In this document: one piece after another, positions 10,263-20,628 of the stretch
Layout of the letters: the number at the start of each line of letters is the position of its first letter
How positions within the stretch are numbered: position 1 is the stretch's first letter
DNA from: Brucella gallinifaecis
Lineage (GTDB): Bacteria > Pseudomonadota > Alphaproteobacteria > Rhizobiales > Rhizobiaceae
NCBI RefSeq assembly: GCF_006476605.1
Contig: NZ_ML636803.1
Span: 310,001 to 374,000 of the forward strand
Direction of reading: 5' to 3'
DNA: 64,000 nucleotides
Notes under the pieces: generated by a model
The model's input: the letters and a program-made list of their open reading frames with translations, nothing else
Databases searched by the model: none
Told to the model about the DNA's origin: nothing
Translations under genes and position numbers: made by a program

Positions 10263-12068
10263 GTGTCATTGCTCAAAATCTACTGGCGTGCCATGGAATA
10301 TCTTGCAGCTGAGAAAGCTGCAACAATCACCATGTGTATTGCAAGCGTGCTGGTTGCCCTTGTCATGCTGGCTGAACCGATCCTTTTCGGTCAGGTCATT
10401 CAGGCTATTTCGGATAAGGGTGCTATATTTACGCAGCTCGCCATGTGGGCAGCATTGGGTGTGTTTAACATTATCGCAGCCGTGTTTGTGGCCCGTGGGG
10501 CTGATCGCCTCGCCCATCGCCGCCGCCTTGGTGTGATGATCGACTCTTATGAGCGTATCATCACCATGCCTCTGTCATGGCATCAGAAGCGCGGCACATC
10601 AAACGCGCTGCATACGCTGATCCGTGCAACAGATTCGCTCTTCACACTCTGGCTTGAATTTATGCGCCAGCACCTGACAACCGTTGTGGCTCTGGGTGCG
10701 CTTATTCCTGTTGCCATGACCATGGATATGCGTATGTCCATGGTTTTGATCGTGCTTGGTGTTATTTATGTGATGATTGGCCAGCTCGTCATGCGCAAGA
10801 CCAAAGATGGTCAGGCCGCAGTTGAAAAGCATCACCACAAGCTGTTTGAACATGTAAGCGATACAATCAGCAATGTGTCGGTTGTGCAGAGCTATAACCG
10901 CATTGCATCTGAAACACAGTCACTGCGTCAATATGCAAAGAACCTGGAAAATGTTCAGTTCCCGGTTCTTAACTGGTGGGCACTGGCAAGCGGTCTCAAC
11001 CGTATGGCATCGACTCTCTCCATGGTTATCGTGCTGCTGCTGGGTGCCTATTTCGTTACAAAAGGTCAGATGCGCGTTGGCGATGTCATTGCCTTTATCG
11101 GTTTTGCACAGTTGATGATCGGGCGTCTCGACCAGATCAGCGCTTTCATCAACCAGACTGTTACGGCGCGTGCCAAGCTTGAAGAATTCTTCGAGATGGA
11201 AGACGCAACAGCCGATCGCCAGGAACCGGAAGGTGCCGTCGATCTTCAAGACGTTAAAGGCGACATTGTTTTCGACAATGTAACCTTCGAGTTCCCTAAT
11301 TCAGGCCAGGGCGTTTATGACGTATCGTTTGAAGTAAAACCCGGCCAGACTGTGGCCATCGTTGGCCCAACGGGGGCTGGCAAGACCACCTTGATTAATA
11401 TTCTTCAGCGCGTGTTTGATCCGGCAGCCGGTCGCATTCTGATTGATGGAGTGGACACACGCACTGTCAGCCGCCGCTCGCTGCGCCATGCCATTGCGAC
11501 CGTGTTTCAGGATGCGGGTCTGTTCAATCGTTCGATTGTCGATAATATTCGTGTTGGTAATGAAGAGGCTTCCAACGAAATGATCCATGCGGCTGCCAAG
11601 GCTGCAGCTGCGCATGATTTTATTCTGGCAAAAGGCAATGGCTACGATACGATCGTCGGCGAACGCGGTTCACAGCTTTCCGGTGGCGAACGTCAACGTC
11701 TGGCAATTGCACGTGCGATACTCAAGGACTCGCCAATCCTTGTGCTTGATGAGGCAACCAGTGCACTCGATGTAGAGACCGAAGAAAAGGTCAAGCAGGC
11801 CGTTGATGATCTGAGCCAGAACCGCACAACCTTCATTATTGCGCATCGTTTGTCGACCGTCCGTTCTGCCGATATCGTCCTGTTCATGGACAAGGGACAT
11901 CTGGTGGAGCATGGCAGCTTCGATGAATTGGCTGCTCGCGGTGGCCGCTTCTCTGATCTGCTTCGTGCAGGCGGCTTACAGCTAGAAGACAAATCGGCAA
12001 AGATCGAAAATACAGAAACTGAAACCAGCAATGTCATGCCCTTCCCGGTCAAAGGGACAGCTGCCTGA
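10263..12068 (+). CDS. cgt: Cyclic beta-1,2-glucan ABC exporter (Cgt/NdvA/ChvA type)
   Basis: The 601-residue half-transporter moves cyclic beta-glucan from cytoplasm to periplasm, a function needed for virulence or symbiosis in Brucella and rhizobia. Six membrane helices occupy about residues 20-300. The nucleotide-binding domain has Walker A GPTGAGKTT near 368, signature LSGGERQRLAIARA near 475 and Walker B ILVLDEATSALD, with switch His in IIAHRLS. The opening MSLLKIY...AEPILFGQVIQAISDKG is typical of NdvA. It starts at GTG with GGGAG ten bases upstream. Assignment to glucan rather than lipid export is from family resemblance. Confidence 0.88.
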   Translation: MSLLKIYWRAMEYLAAEKAATITMCIASVLVALVMLAEPILFGQVIQAISDKGAIFTQLAMWAALGVFNIIAAVFVARGADRLAHRRRLGVMIDSYERIITMPLSWHQKRGTSNALHTLIRATDSLFTLWLEFMRQHLTTVVALGALIPVAMTMDMRMSMVLIVLGVIYVMIGQLVMRKTKDGQAAVEKHHHKLFEHVSDTISNVSVVQSYNRIASETQSLRQYAKNLENVQFPVLNWWALASGLNRMASTLSMVIVLLLGAYFVTKGQMRVGDVIAFIGFAQLMIGRLDQISAFINQTVTARAKLEEFFEMEDATADRQEPEGAVDLQDVKGDIVFDNVTFEFPNSGQGVYDVSFEVKPGQTVAIVGPTGAGKTTLINILQRVFDPAAGRILIDGVDTRTVSRRSLRHAIATVFQDAGLFNRSIVDNIRVGNEEASNEMIHAAAKAAAAHDFILAKGNGYDTIVGERGSQLSGGERQRLAIARAILKDSPILVLDEATSALDVETEEKVKQAVDDLSQNRTTFIIAHRLSTVRSADIVLFMDKGHLVEHGSFDELAARGGRFSDLLRAGGLQLEDKSAKIENTETETSNVMPFPVKGTAA

Positions 12069-12085
12069 TCATGGGATTGATTATG

Positions 12086-12122
12086 AAAAAAGCCCGCTGC
12101 GAGATTTGCAGCGGGCTTTTTT
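12086..12122. terminator. Bidirectional terminator between cgt and the MBL hydrolase gene
   Basis: A 15-bp stem (AAAAAAGCCCGCTGC at 12086-12100 with GCAGCGGGCTTTTTT at 12108-12122) has a 7-nt loop. It begins 17 bp after the cgt stop and touches the stop codon of the convergent gene, so it serves both. Confidence 0.9.
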
Positions 12123-12942
12123 ATTCAACAGGCACTTTAAAACTTAATCCGTCATAGCCGGGTTCTACATGATCCGGCGTTTCACGCATGAGTGTGTCAT
12201 AATCGAGGGGCACATGCATATGAGTCAGGATTGCACGTTTTGGTCCAAAAAACTCGATCCATTCCAGTGCCTGCTCCAGTGAAAAATGACTGGGATGCCG
12301 TCGATATTGCAGAGCACCGATAATCAGCACATCAGCATGGCGGATATATTTCAAACTTTCATCAGGAAACGCGCTGACATCTGTACAGTAAGCAACATTG
12401 CCAATACGAAAACCAAGCGATTCAATATCGCCATGTATCTGGCTGAATGGTTCAAAGCGGATTGCCCCGCCCGCCCCTGTGATTGAGAATGACGTTTCAG
12501 CCATGATGTCGTGCATCGACAGAATTGGCGGATAGCTTGATCCCACAGGTGTCTCAAAACAATAACCAAAAGCATCAAACAGCCGGTTGCGTGTGAGCCG
12601 ATTGGCATAAACATCCATTAATTTGCCGTTTTCAACGACATAGGTCCGCAAATCATCAATGCCATGAATATGATCAGCATGGGGATGAGTATAGATGACA
12701 GCATCCAGCGATGTCACATTCGCACTGATCATCTGCTCTCTGAAATCCGGGCCAGTGTCGATAACAACACTTGTGCAGTTCCCTTGATCATCAAATCTCT
12801 CAACGAGCAAAGAGGCGCGGCGGCGTTTATTTTTCGGATTTTTCGGATCGCAATTGCCCCAATCCCCATTGATGCGCGGCACGCCGGGGGATGAACCGCA
12901 GCCGAGAATTGTAAAACGCAGACAATTGCGAGAAGAAACCAC
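12121..12942 (-). CDS. MBL-fold metallo-hydrolase (PhnP-like)
   Basis: The 273-residue protein has the metallo-beta-lactamase metal motif THPHADHIHGIDDLR near residue 86, an upstream VIDTGPDFREQM, and later His/Asp ligands in CTDVSAFPD and ILTHMHVPLDYD. The N-terminal LGCGSSPGVPRINGDWGNCDP is characteristic of the PhnP-like phosphodiesterase group. It follows tatD and metG on the same strand with 5-bp spacing, so it belongs to their operon. The substrate is unknown. Confidence 0.88.
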   Translation of the reverse strand: MVSSRNCLRFTILGCGSSPGVPRINGDWGNCDPKNPKNKRRRASLLVERFDDQGNCTSVVIDTGPDFREQMISANVTSLDAVIYTHPHADHIHGIDDLRTYVVENGKLMDVYANRLTRNRLFDAFGYCFETPVGSSYPPILSMHDIMAETSFSITGAGGAIRFEPFSQIHGDIESLGFRIGNVAYCTDVSAFPDESLKYIRHADVLIIGALQYRRHPSHFSLEQALEWIEFFGPKRAILTHMHVPLDYDTLMRETPDHVEPGYDGLSFKVPVE

Positions 12943-12947
12943 GATGA

Positions 12948-13736
12948 TTATTCCCCGGCAGGTTGTGGCATTTTGGAAAAAAGCCGGAAGGTGTTTGCGC
13001 TGGTAATATCAGCGATCTCTTCGCGACTTACACCAATCGTTTCGGCTAGCACGGCAGCAGTATGCTGCACGAATGATGGTTCATTACGCTGCCCACGATG
13101 CGGCATTGGTGCGAGATAAGGTGCATCTGTTTCAACCAGCAGACGCTCACGCGGAACAATCTGTGCGATTTCGCGAATCTCAGCCGAATTCTTGAACGTT
13201 AAAATGCCAGAGAACGACACATAGCCGCCAAGTTCAATACCCTTTTCAGCCAATGCTTTTCCTGACGAGAAGCAATGCAGAATGAAAGGAAATGCACCCT
13301 TCGCCGTCTCAGATTCCAGAATATCGGCCATATCCTGATCGGCATTGCGTGCATGAATTACAAGTGGCAATTGCGTGCGGCGTGCCGCTTTAATATGTGT
13401 GAGAAACCCCTGACGCTGGGCTTCAGGCGGCGCATAATCATAATGATAATCAAGCCCTGCCTCGCCTATGGCGACAACTTTTGGATGTTCTGCCAGCCGC
13501 ACCAGATCATCGGCAGTCACATCCAATTCTTCATGGGCATTATTCGGGTGAGTACCAACCGAGCAATAAACAGATGGATATTGCTCAGCAAGTGCAAGGA
13601 TCGTATCGAACTTGCGCACACGCGTTGAAATTGTGACCATGCGTTTGATACCGGCATCAAGCGCACGCTGAATGACAGCGTCGCGCTCTGGTTCAAAATC
13701 CGCAAAATCGAGATGACAGTGACTATCAACAAGCAT
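12948..13736 (-). CDS. tatD: TatD family metal-dependent deoxyribonuclease
   Basis: The 262-residue TIM-barrel hydrolase has the metal ligands SHCHLDF at the N terminus, the Glu in AIGEAGLDYHYD, His in LVIHARNAD, FILHCFSSG and the Asp in LVETDAPYLAPMPHRG. TatD/YcfH proteins are 3'-5' DNases or related hydrolases. The gene lies 2 bp after metG in a run conserved in many bacteria (tmk-holB-metG-tatD). Confidence 0.92.
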   Translation of the reverse strand: MLVDSHCHLDFADFEPERDAVIQRALDAGIKRMVTISTRVRKFDTILALAEQYPSVYCSVGTHPNNAHEELDVTADDLVRLAEHPKVVAIGEAGLDYHYDYAPPEAQRQGFLTHIKAARRTQLPLVIHARNADQDMADILESETAKGAFPFILHCFSSGKALAEKGIELGGYVSFSGILTFKNSAEIREIAQIVPRERLLVETDAPYLAPMPHRGQRNEPSFVQHTAAVLAETIGVSREEIADITSANTFRLFSKMPQPAGE

Positions 13737-13738
13737 GT

Positions 13739-15286
13739 TCAGTTCTGTTCTTCCGCTTCAACAAAGCGCGGGAAAACCGGCTGCGGTGCGGGAAGCTCTC
13801 TGCCTCCAACAAGCGGGCTTTTTGCAACATCAGAGAACTGACGCTGGTCTGCCGGGATTGCCAGAGTATCAAGGAGCTTCTCTGCCGACTGCGGGATAAA
13901 TGGCTGCACCATGATACCAACGCGGCGGATCACTTCTGCTGTTACATAAAGCACAGTGCCCATGCGTTCAGGATCGGTTTTGCGCAGTGCCCAAGGCTCC
14001 TGCCCTGCAAAATAACGATTTGCTTCAGCAACGACTGCAAAAATGCCGCCTAGTGCGATATGCAAAGCCTGATCACCAACTGCCTTACGCGCAGTTTCCA
14101 GCGCGGCATCAGCCTGATCAAGAATAGCTGTGTCCGCATCCGAAAATTCACCCGGAACCGGAACTTTGCCTTCGCAGTTTTTAGCAATCATCGACAAAGA
14201 ACGCTGTGCCAGATTGCCAAGATCATTGGCGAGATCGGCATTGGTGCGGTTAACGATTGCATCATGGCTGTAGCTGCCATCCTGACCGAATGGCACTTCG
14301 CGCATCAGAAAGTAGCGTAGCTGATCAAGACCGTAACGTTCGACCAGTTCAAACGGATCGATAACATTGCCGAGCGACTTCGACATTTTCTCACCACGGT
14401 TGAACAGGAAACCATGTGCAAATACGCGCTTAGGGAGCGGAATACCTGCTGACATCAAAAATGCCGGCCAGTAAACGGCATGGAAACGCGAAATATCCTT
14501 GCCGATAATATGTGCATCCGCAGGCCAATAGCCCCATTTGTCACTCGTCATATCAGGATAGCCGAGTGCGGTAATATAATTGGTCAGTGCATCGACCCAG
14601 ACATACATGACGTGTTTTTCATCGCCCGGAACAGGAATGCCCCAGTCAAAGGTCGTACGCGAAATCGACAGATCTTTCAGGCCGGACTTCACAAAACTCA
14701 CAATCTCGTTGCGTCGTTCAACCGGCATGATGAAATCAGGGCTGTTTTCATAAAGTTCAAGCAGCCTGTCCTGATAGCTCGACAGGCGGAAGAAATAGCT
14801 TTCCTCTTCAACCCATTCGACTTGTGTGCCCTGTGGACCATAACGAACATTATCGGCACGAACTTCGGTTTCTTCCTCGCCGTAATAGGCTTCATCGCGC
14901 ACTGAATACCAGCCCGCATAACCACCCTTATATATATCGCCATTGGCAGACATGGCCTGCCAGATCGCCTGACTTGCCTTGTAGTGGCGCTCTTCCGAGG
15001 TGCGAATGTAATCGTCGTGTGAGCTGTTTAAAAATGCGCCCATACGCTGAAAAGCGGCCGTATTGCGATCTGCCAGTTCACGTGGGCTTATGCCTTCCTT
15101 GCGTGCGCTCTGTAACATCTTGATGCCGTGCTCGTCAGAGCCGGTCAGGAAATAAACATCCTTACCATCCAGACGCTGAAACCGCGCCATGGCATCGGTC
15201 GCGATCAACTCATAGGCATGGCCGATATGCGGCTTGCCATTGGGGTAGGCAATTGCTGTGGTGATATAGAATTTTTCGCGGCTCAT
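13739..15286 (-). CDS. metG: Methionyl-tRNA synthetase
   Basis: This class I aminoacyl-tRNA synthetase charges tRNA-Met. The 515-residue protein has the HIGH signature [12 protein letters not shown] near residue 16 and KMSKSLGN near 303, and ends after the anticodon-binding helical domain without a C-terminal dimerisation extension. It lacks the paired Cys knuckles in the connective-peptide region ([19 protein letters not shown]), as in the compact alphaproteobacterial form. It is 70 bp downstream of holB and 2 bp upstream of tatD. Confidence 0.96.
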   Translation of the reverse strand: MSREKFYITTAIAYPNGKPHIGHAYELIATDAMARFQRLDGKDVYFLTGSDEHGIKMLQSARKEGISPRELADRNTAAFQRMGAFLNSSHDDYIRTSEERHYKASQAIWQAMSANGDIYKGGYAGWYSVRDEAYYGEEETEVRADNVRYGPQGTQVEWVEEESYFFRLSSYQDRLLELYENSPDFIMPVERRNEIVSFVKSGLKDLSISRTTFDWGIPVPGDEKHVMYVWVDALTNYITALGYPDMTSDKWGYWPADAHIIGKDISRFHAVYWPAFLMSAGIPLPKRVFAHGFLFNRGEKMSKSLGNVIDPFELVERYGLDQLRYFLMREVPFGQDGSYSHDAIVNRTNADLANDLGNLAQRSLSMIAKNCEGKVPVPGEFSDADTAILDQADAALETARKAVGDQALHIALGGIFAVVAEANRYFAGQEPWALRKTDPERMGTVLYVTAEVIRRVGIMVQPFIPQSAEKLLDTLAIPADQRQFSDVAKSPLVGGRELPAPQPVFPRFVEAEEQN

Positions 15287-15356
15287 CGAAATCCGGCTTC
15301 TTCAAGTGTGATGTTCAAAAACGTTAGCGGTGACATAACGCATGTGAAGCACCATG

Positions 15357-16433
15357 TCACGCAAGCGGAGGCACGCCAGACCCAAAAGCGCGATAGGTTT
15401 TTTGCAAAAGGATCATAACAGCCTGTTTACGGTCCAGATTATAGGTCTCGGCATTGGTAATTTCGCGGCTGAGTTCGCTCCAGTAGCGCGACCATTGATC
15501 AGCTTCACGGGTTTGTCCCGAATCTGCATAACGACGCGCCTCATCAGCAATGCGACTCAATAGATAATCCCGAAACAGTTCATACTGTGTTTCGGCCTCA
15601 CGGCCATTAAGAACGTTTGAAAGTGCCTGCGCTTTAGGCAGATCAAAAGTTTTTCCCTGCAAGATTGAATCAACCGTGTCCGATATTTCCAGACCACCAT
15701 GCGCCACAAGCAGCAGGGCTTTGCGAACGCTGCCTTCTGAGCGAAAAAGAAGTGCAGGCGTGATATTATCCGCATCAAGCCCTATCTTCGGGCCAATATG
15801 TATCAATGCATCACTAAGTGCTTTATCCGTCAGTGGCTTGAACTGAATGCTCTGGCAACGCGAACGGATGGTTGGCAGCAATCGGCCAGACGAATGCGAG
15901 ATCATAATAAAGATCGCACGCGCCGGTGGCTCTTCAAGCGTTTTAAGCAGCGCATTGGCTGCATTTCGGTTCATGTCATCAGCAGGATCGATAATAACTA
16001 TGCGCCAGGCGCCGTCCGAAGCTGTACGGGTCAGAAAATGAGTGACGCGGCGAATTTCCTCAATTGGAATGCCTGTTTTGAATTTGCCCGTTTTCTGATC
16101 AAAAGGTCGATTGATATGCAAAACAGCCGGATGCATACCGCCTGCTATCTGGCGCCATAATGGTTTGGTAAAATCAGGTGATTGAATTGTTTCCGGTGCC
16201 AGGACCGGATCGCCATGCGCCAGCATGTGACCTGCCAGATGAAAGGCCAGTGTTGCCTTACCGATCCCCTGCTCACCTTCAAAAAGAAGCGCATGATGCA
16301 TACGGCCTTCATGATAGGCCTGCGCAAGAAATGCTGCAATTTCATCATGTCCTGTCAGATAATCGCTTGCGGAAGGCTCAGGCACGCCATCAATTGAATC
16401 ATGGGTTTTGGGGACATCGAGTTCTTCGATCAC
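15357..16433 (-). CDS. holB: DNA polymerase III subunit delta'
   Basis: This clamp-loader subunit has a P-loop [14 protein letters not shown] near residue 53, the Walker B region [26 protein letters not shown], and sensor 1 [15 protein letters not shown]. The 358-residue length and position between tmk and metG agree with HolB. Its start overlaps the tmk stop by 4 bp. Confidence 0.94.
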   Translation of the reverse strand: MIEELDVPKTHDSIDGVPEPSASDYLTGHDEIAAFLAQAYHEGRMHHALLFEGEQGIGKATLAFHLAGHMLAHGDPVLAPETIQSPDFTKPLWRQIAGGMHPAVLHINRPFDQKTGKFKTGIPIEEIRRVTHFLTRTASDGAWRIVIIDPADDMNRNAANALLKTLEEPPARAIFIMISHSSGRLLPTIRSRCQSIQFKPLTDKALSDALIHIGPKIGLDADNITPALLFRSEGSVRKALLLVAHGGLEISDTVDSILQGKTFDLPKAQALSNVLNGREAETQYELFRDYLLSRIADEARRYADSGQTREADQWSRYWSELSREITNAETYNLDRKQAVMILLQKTYRAFGSGVPPLA

Positions 16434-17074
16434 AGAAGCCCTCTTTTCTTGAGAAGTTCATCAACAATGCCAATAATATTGGCAGAAATGGTTGCCTGAG
16501 GCCGGTCGGCCTGGATCACCGCGCATCGATCGGGTTCGGCTTTGGCAATCGAAAGAAACGCTTGCCTTCGTGCTTCATGCACGGCAATCGCTTCTTTCTC
16601 GAAACGGTCTGCTACATCACTCCCTCGCCGCTTGTTGGCGCGGGACAGCCCCTTTTTTGCAGGAATATCAAGTATAATCGTAAGATCGGGCAGGGTTCCG
16701 TCAATCGCAATACGCTCAATCGCTGCCATATAGGTAGGGTCGAGATTACCGGTCACGCCCTGATAGGCACGGCTAGAATCGATATATCGGTCGCACAATA
16801 CAATGCGATTTTCAGCAAGTGCCGGACGAATAAGTTGATCAACATGATCTGCACGGGCAGCAGCAAATAACAAGGCTTCCATAGCCGGACCATAGCTTTC
16901 AGCATTGCCACTTAAAATTACATGTCGAACCGCCTCTGCCCCCGCAGAGCCTCCCGGCTCCCGGGTTATCAGCGGGTCAAGACCAAGAGTGCGCAGATGC
17001 TCTGCCAGCAAGCCTATCTGTGTAGACTTACCCGCACCTTCTCCCCCCTCGAATGTAATGAACAATCCGCTCAC
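16430..17074 (-). CDS. tmk: Thymidylate kinase
   Basis: The 214-residue enzyme phosphorylates dTMP to dTDP. It has P-loop [12 protein letters not shown] near residue 8, the DRX-type loop [25 protein letters not shown] and the LID arginines in [14 protein letters not shown]. It is overlapped at its 3' end by holB (ATGA-type coupling) and follows dacF. Confidence 0.95.
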   Translation of the reverse strand: MSGLFITFEGGEGAGKSTQIGLLAEHLRTLGLDPLITREPGGSAGAEAVRHVILSGNAESYGPAMEALLFAAARADHVDQLIRPALAENRIVLCDRYIDSSRAYQGVTGNLDPTYMAAIERIAIDGTLPDLTIILDIPAKKGLSRANKRRGSDVADRFEKEAIAVHEARRQAFLSIAKAEPDRCAVIQADRPQATISANIIGIVDELLKKRGLL

Positions 17075-17152
17075 ACTGACTTCCGCAAATAGAGTTCTTG
17101 CCTGTTCAGGCTTTCAACCTGTTTACCGGCGATTATAGCCAAGGTCGAGGGC

Positions 17153-18337
17153 TTACAAATATTTCCTTAGCCAACCAGTAGAAACTTCCATGAGTGCCCC
17201 CATTGCGCGCTGCGACAAGCTACCAACAGGGACAGGCTGCGTGGTATATAGCGGTATTTGCTGCACCACATTTTCATTTAATTCAAAAGTGAGCGTACCT
17301 ATCTGTATATCAGCTTCAACCGGCGCATTCAGTGGTCCCTCATAGGAAATATGCGCTTTGAGTTTATCGCGCCCTTCTTTTGGCAAAAGCAATTCGACGT
17401 CATGTTTGACTTTGAGAGGAACAGTTGATGCAGCTCCGCCAAAAACCTGCGCCGCCCCCACCTCTTCATTAGCCGCATAAATATTGACATTATCAAAGGA
17501 TGTCATAGCCCATTGAATAAGCCTTCTGGCTTCTTCTTCACGTTCTTTGGTGCTGGCAAGACCGCTCATTGCAAGGAAAAGACGGCGTCCATTTTGCTCG
17601 GCAGACCCTACGAGCGCATAGCCGGATGCTTGTGTATAGCCAGTAGCCATGCCGTCGGCACCAATATCGAGCCGTAACAGGGGATTTCGGTTACGCTGGA
17701 AAATCTTGTTCCATGTGAAAGCTTCCTGCGCGTAATATTTATAAAATTCCGGGTGCTCACTATGGATATGCCGCGCCAGTCTTATCAGATCGTTCAGAGT
17801 GACCGTCTGGCTGGCAGCAGGCAAGCCGGTCGCATTCACAAAATTCGAGCCGGTAAGACCAAGCTCTTTGGCTCGCTTATTCATGGCAACCGCAAAGGCA
17901 TTTTCACTGCCGGACAATCCTTCAGCCAGAATAATTGCCCCATCATTTGCCGCCTGAACGATCATGCCTTGCAACAGATCCGCGACGGAGGGTGAGGACT
18001 TTATGGCTGCAAACATGGTTGACGTGCCCGATGGGGCACCACCCGTGCGCCATGCATATTCTGTTACCGGATATGTTGTTTCCAGTGTTGTTTCGCCTTT
18101 TTCAAGCGCCTCAAAAACAACCTCTGCCGTCATCAGCTTTGCAAGTGATGCAGGTGGTATTTTCATATCTGGTTTTTTGGAAAGCAGAACAGTATTGCTT
18201 TTATCGTCCAGCAAAAGCACCTGTGGTGCTTTTGTGTTAAAGCCTGTCTGATTATTCTGCGCATAGGCTGGGAAACCGACCAAGGCAGCTCCAGCCAACG
18301 CCGTTGCAAACTGGATGCTTATTATTATGCGCCTCAT
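17153..18337 (-). CDS. D-alanyl-D-alanine carboxypeptidase family protein (DacF-like) with altered motifs
   Basis: The 394-residue periplasmic penicillin-binding-protein homologue has a signal peptide ending at AYAQ and the first catalytic motif SLAK at 64-67. The next two family motifs are changed: S-x-N is AAN at 129-131, and K-T-G is ATG at 231-233 within GMATGYTQASGY. A C-terminal beta domain follows. The enzyme would trim pentapeptide side chains of peptidoglycan if active, but the missing Lys and Ser make that uncertain. I chose ATG 18337 because it directly precedes the signal peptide. Confidence 0.85.
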   Translation of the reverse strand: MRRIIISIQFATALAGAALVGFPAYAQNNQTGFNTKAPQVLLLDDKSNTVLLSKKPDMKIPPASLAKLMTAEVVFEALEKGETTLETTYPVTEYAWRTGGAPSGTSTMFAAIKSSPSVADLLQGMIVQAANDGAIILAEGLSGSENAFAVAMNKRAKELGLTGSNFVNATGLPAASQTVTLNDLIRLARHIHSEHPEFYKYYAQEAFTWNKIFQRNRNPLLRLDIGADGMATGYTQASGYALVGSAEQNGRRLFLAMSGLASTKEREEEARRLIQWAMTSFDNVNIYAANEEVGAAQVFGGAASTVPLKVKHDVELLLPKEGRDKLKAHISYEGPLNAPVEADIQIGTLTFELNENVVQQIPLYTTQPVPVGSLSQRAMGALMEVSTGWLRKYL

Positions 18338-18392
18338 GACACACCTATCAACCTTCATCATTGATGAAGAAACGTGGCGTTTACGAGCAATG

Positions 18393-19625
18393 TCAGTCAG
18401 CACGAACAATAAAGGCGTCCATTGCTCCCGCCTTCCATGCAGCACGCAGCAAATCGTCGTTATTGCCCTCTGCCGCAAAAGCGGTCAGTTCATAAATACC
18501 CCCCTGCTCTGTCGGTGTTTTGGTACGGGTTATATGGGCAGAACGAGGCAGAGATTTTTCAAGCTTTACAGCATCCTCAAGCCTGTTGAACACGCCAAGT
18601 TCAACATATTCGCGCTTTTCTTCATCATTTCGGCGCTTCCATGCATCAGAAACAGCATTTGCGGTCAATATGTTGCCGTAAGTGCTCTCACCTGCATAGG
18701 CAGAAGCAGCCATATTCTCGGACGCATAACCAAGCCCACCCAAACGGGCAACAGTTGCAACACCAAAACCGCCTGTTGGACGCTCTGATGGAACAGGAAC
18801 ATTAGCCGGAAGCAATGGCACTTCGTTGTCACTATAATCAGGATTAATCTCAAATGGTGAGTTTTGCGGAACAGGCATTGCAGCGATGCCCGCAGGTGTC
18901 GGCGTTGGAGCATTCATAGCCATCATAACACCAGTGGCTGGCTGACCAATCGAATCCGCGTTGCCAGGTTGAAAAGATGCCATCAGATAGGCATCGTCCT
19001 GACCATGAAGCGGTGCACGCCCTACATATTCGACCTTGACGTTTGCAGTACCGTGATGCTGATAATCCAGCATTTCTGCGGCTTTTTGCGACAGATCAAT
19101 CACGCGATTACGCGCAAATGGCCCACGGTCATTCACACGGACAATGATAGAATGACCATTATATGTATTGGTGACACGTGCGTAACTTGGCAGCGGCATC
19201 GTCGGATGTGCAGCCGTCAGATGTGTCATGTCGTAGATTTCGCCATTGGCCGTCAGGCGGCCATGAAAAGCGCTGCCATACCATGAGGCGCGACCCGTTG
19301 AGGTGTAGTTTTTGTTTTCTTTCGGATAATACCAGCGGCCTTTGACCTGATAGGGTTTTCCCACCTGATTACGACCGCCACCCCGCGGCAAAGGCTTTCC
19401 CTGAACACCAGTGACGCGTGGGCTGGCTTTGACGCCATATTTGGATTCAGCAAAATATTCTTTAGATTGTTTTTTCTTCGACGGCTTCGTCTGAGGCGTG
19501 CTTGAACACCCTGCCAGTGCTACGGCCAAGGCCATAAACGTCATAATTGCAACCGATCCGCGTTTTTCACACTTGATCAATTGCCCTACATTTCCAGCAC
19601 GGTTTTGCCATCCGTTCGAAATCAT
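18393..19625 (-). CDS. rlpA: RlpA-like septal ring lytic transglycosylase, lipoprotein with SPOR domain
   Basis: About 410 residues. A lipobox ALAGC near residue 40 implies outer-membrane anchoring. The double-psi beta-barrel RlpA domain follows (GRASWYGSAFHGRLTANGEIY; VRVNDRGPF with catalytic Asp; VIDLSQKAAEML). A Pro/Ala-rich linker leads to a C-terminal SPOR-like region (EYVELGVFNRLEDAVKLEKSL). RlpA proteins cleave denuded glycan strands at division septa. The start at 19625 is weak; an upstream ATG at 19694 adds 23 residues. It lies 55 bp upstream of the dacF-like gene, a pairing that fits cell-wall work. Confidence 0.9.
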   Translation of the reverse strand: MISNGWQNRAGNVGQLIKCEKRGSVAIMTFMALAVALAGCSSTPQTKPSKKKQSKEYFAESKYGVKASPRVTGVQGKPLPRGGGRNQVGKPYQVKGRWYYPKENKNYTSTGRASWYGSAFHGRLTANGEIYDMTHLTAAHPTMPLPSYARVTNTYNGHSIIVRVNDRGPFARNRVIDLSQKAAEMLDYQHHGTANVKVEYVGRAPLHGQDDAYLMASFQPGNADSIGQPATGVMMAMNAPTPTPAGIAAMPVPQNSPFEINPDYSDNEVPLLPANVPVPSERPTGGFGVATVARLGGLGYASENMAASAYAGESTYGNILTANAVSDAWKRRNDEEKREYVELGVFNRLEDAVKLEKSLPRSAHITRTKTPTEQGGIYELTAFAAEGNNDDLLRAAWKAGAMDAFIVRAD

Positions 19626-19828
19626 ACGCCATACGCCCGCATTTTTTAAACGATCAACCGATCGAAAATATCTTCTAGCAAAGAGTGATGTCACCGAAAT
19701 ATTGACGGATCATTAAAGTTTAAACAAATCCCATGAAATGAGTCGAGTCATTAACCTTTGAAAATAAGCATTTTAGCGGAACGAAATCCTCTCCTTAACG
19801 TTGATCTTACAATATCAAGGAGGAAAAC

Positions 19829-19906
19829 ATGTTCCGAGCACTCATTCTTTGGCTTCTGGGAGTCCCTTTTATTGTCGTGCTGTTTATCTGGTATTTTTTC
19901 TTCTGA
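19829..19906 (+). CDS. 25-residue single-pass membrane protein
   Basis: A perfect AAGGAGG lies 5 nt before an ATG that opens a 25-codon frame encoding MFRALILWLLGVPFIVVLFIW plus YFFF: a single hydrophobic helix with a central Gly-Val-Pro. Similar micro-proteins occur in Rhizobiales, but I cannot name the family. The quality of the ribosome-binding site is the main evidence that it is translated. No function can be assigned. Confidence 0.6.
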   Translation: MFRALILWLLGVPFIVVLFIWYFFF

Positions 19907-20115
19907 TCAGGATAGCTTTGGCTCATTCGACCTCAGGACCACCTCCTAAACGTCATAATTCAGGCCCGTTCTATATAAAGGACGTGCTGTTTTTTAGAGC
20001 AAGCGACCGATTCAATCATGGATTGAAATGGGTTTTCAAAAATTAGTGATACCGTAAAGTTCAGATCACATACAGTTTTCTTGTATTTGATCCGATAAAT
20101 GCAGATGATCCAGAA

Positions 20116-20202
20116 ATGAAAATTCTTCTCATCGCAATAGCCGTTTTGGTTCTGCTTGTTTTAGGCTGCTTTCTGCAGACACATTTTGGCATGAAGCCAT
20201 AA
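20116..20202 (+). CDS. 28-residue membrane or lipoprotein-like peptide
   Basis: The frame encodes MKILLIAIAVLVLLVLGC, then FLQTHFGMKP. The N terminus is one hydrophobic helix and VLGC resembles a lipobox. The Shine-Dalgarno region (CAGAAA) is poor, so translation is less certain than for the 25-residue neighbour. The intergenic sequence around it (19907-20385) holds no other gene that I can support. Confidence 0.35.
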   Translation: MKILLIAIAVLVLLVLGCFLQTHFGMKP

Positions 20203-20385
20203 TAGCGCCCCTGGAGCATTTCCAGATTAAGTTGAATCACTAGCAATGCTCTATCTATTTGTATTTACGCGCATCCTGTTCCGAAAGCCAGCTCCCCCTT
20301 TTCGGGATGTGCTCTAATAAACGCCCCTTGATTAGCTGCATTGTAAGCCTATCTTGCATCATACGACAGTTAAAGGAGCCCTCCT

Positions 20386-20628
20386 ATGCGGCGCAGTATA
20401 TATGTGGCCATTATTGTAACTGCAACTTCAGTCGCTGCTCTCGCAGCCCCTCCTGAAGGCACAAAGCTCTCGGAAATAATTGCCAAAATCGAGCAAACTC
20501 CCGACATGCAATATATTGATGAAGTCGACTGGAATGACCACGGCTATTATGAAATTGAGTATTTTCTGAAAAATGGCACAAAAATCGAGGTGAAGATTGA
20601 TCCAAAGACCGGGGAATCTGTTCGCTAA
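20386..20628 (+). CDS. PepSY-like small periplasmic protein
   Basis: The 80-residue product starts with a signal peptide (MRRSIYVAIIVTATSVAALA) followed by a single PepSY-like fold: LSEIIAKIEQ, DEVDWNDHGYYEIEYF and IEVKIDPKTGESVR, where the last motif is the usual PepSY ending. AGGAG stands 7 nt before the ATG. Such small PepSY proteins are periplasmic and often linked to protease inhibition or envelope stress. It is the last chromosomal protein gene before the tRNA. Confidence 0.82.
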   Translation: MRRSIYVAIIVTATSVAALAAPPEGTKLSEIIAKIEQTPDMQYIDEVDWNDHGYYEIEYFLKNGTKIEVKIDPKTGESVR

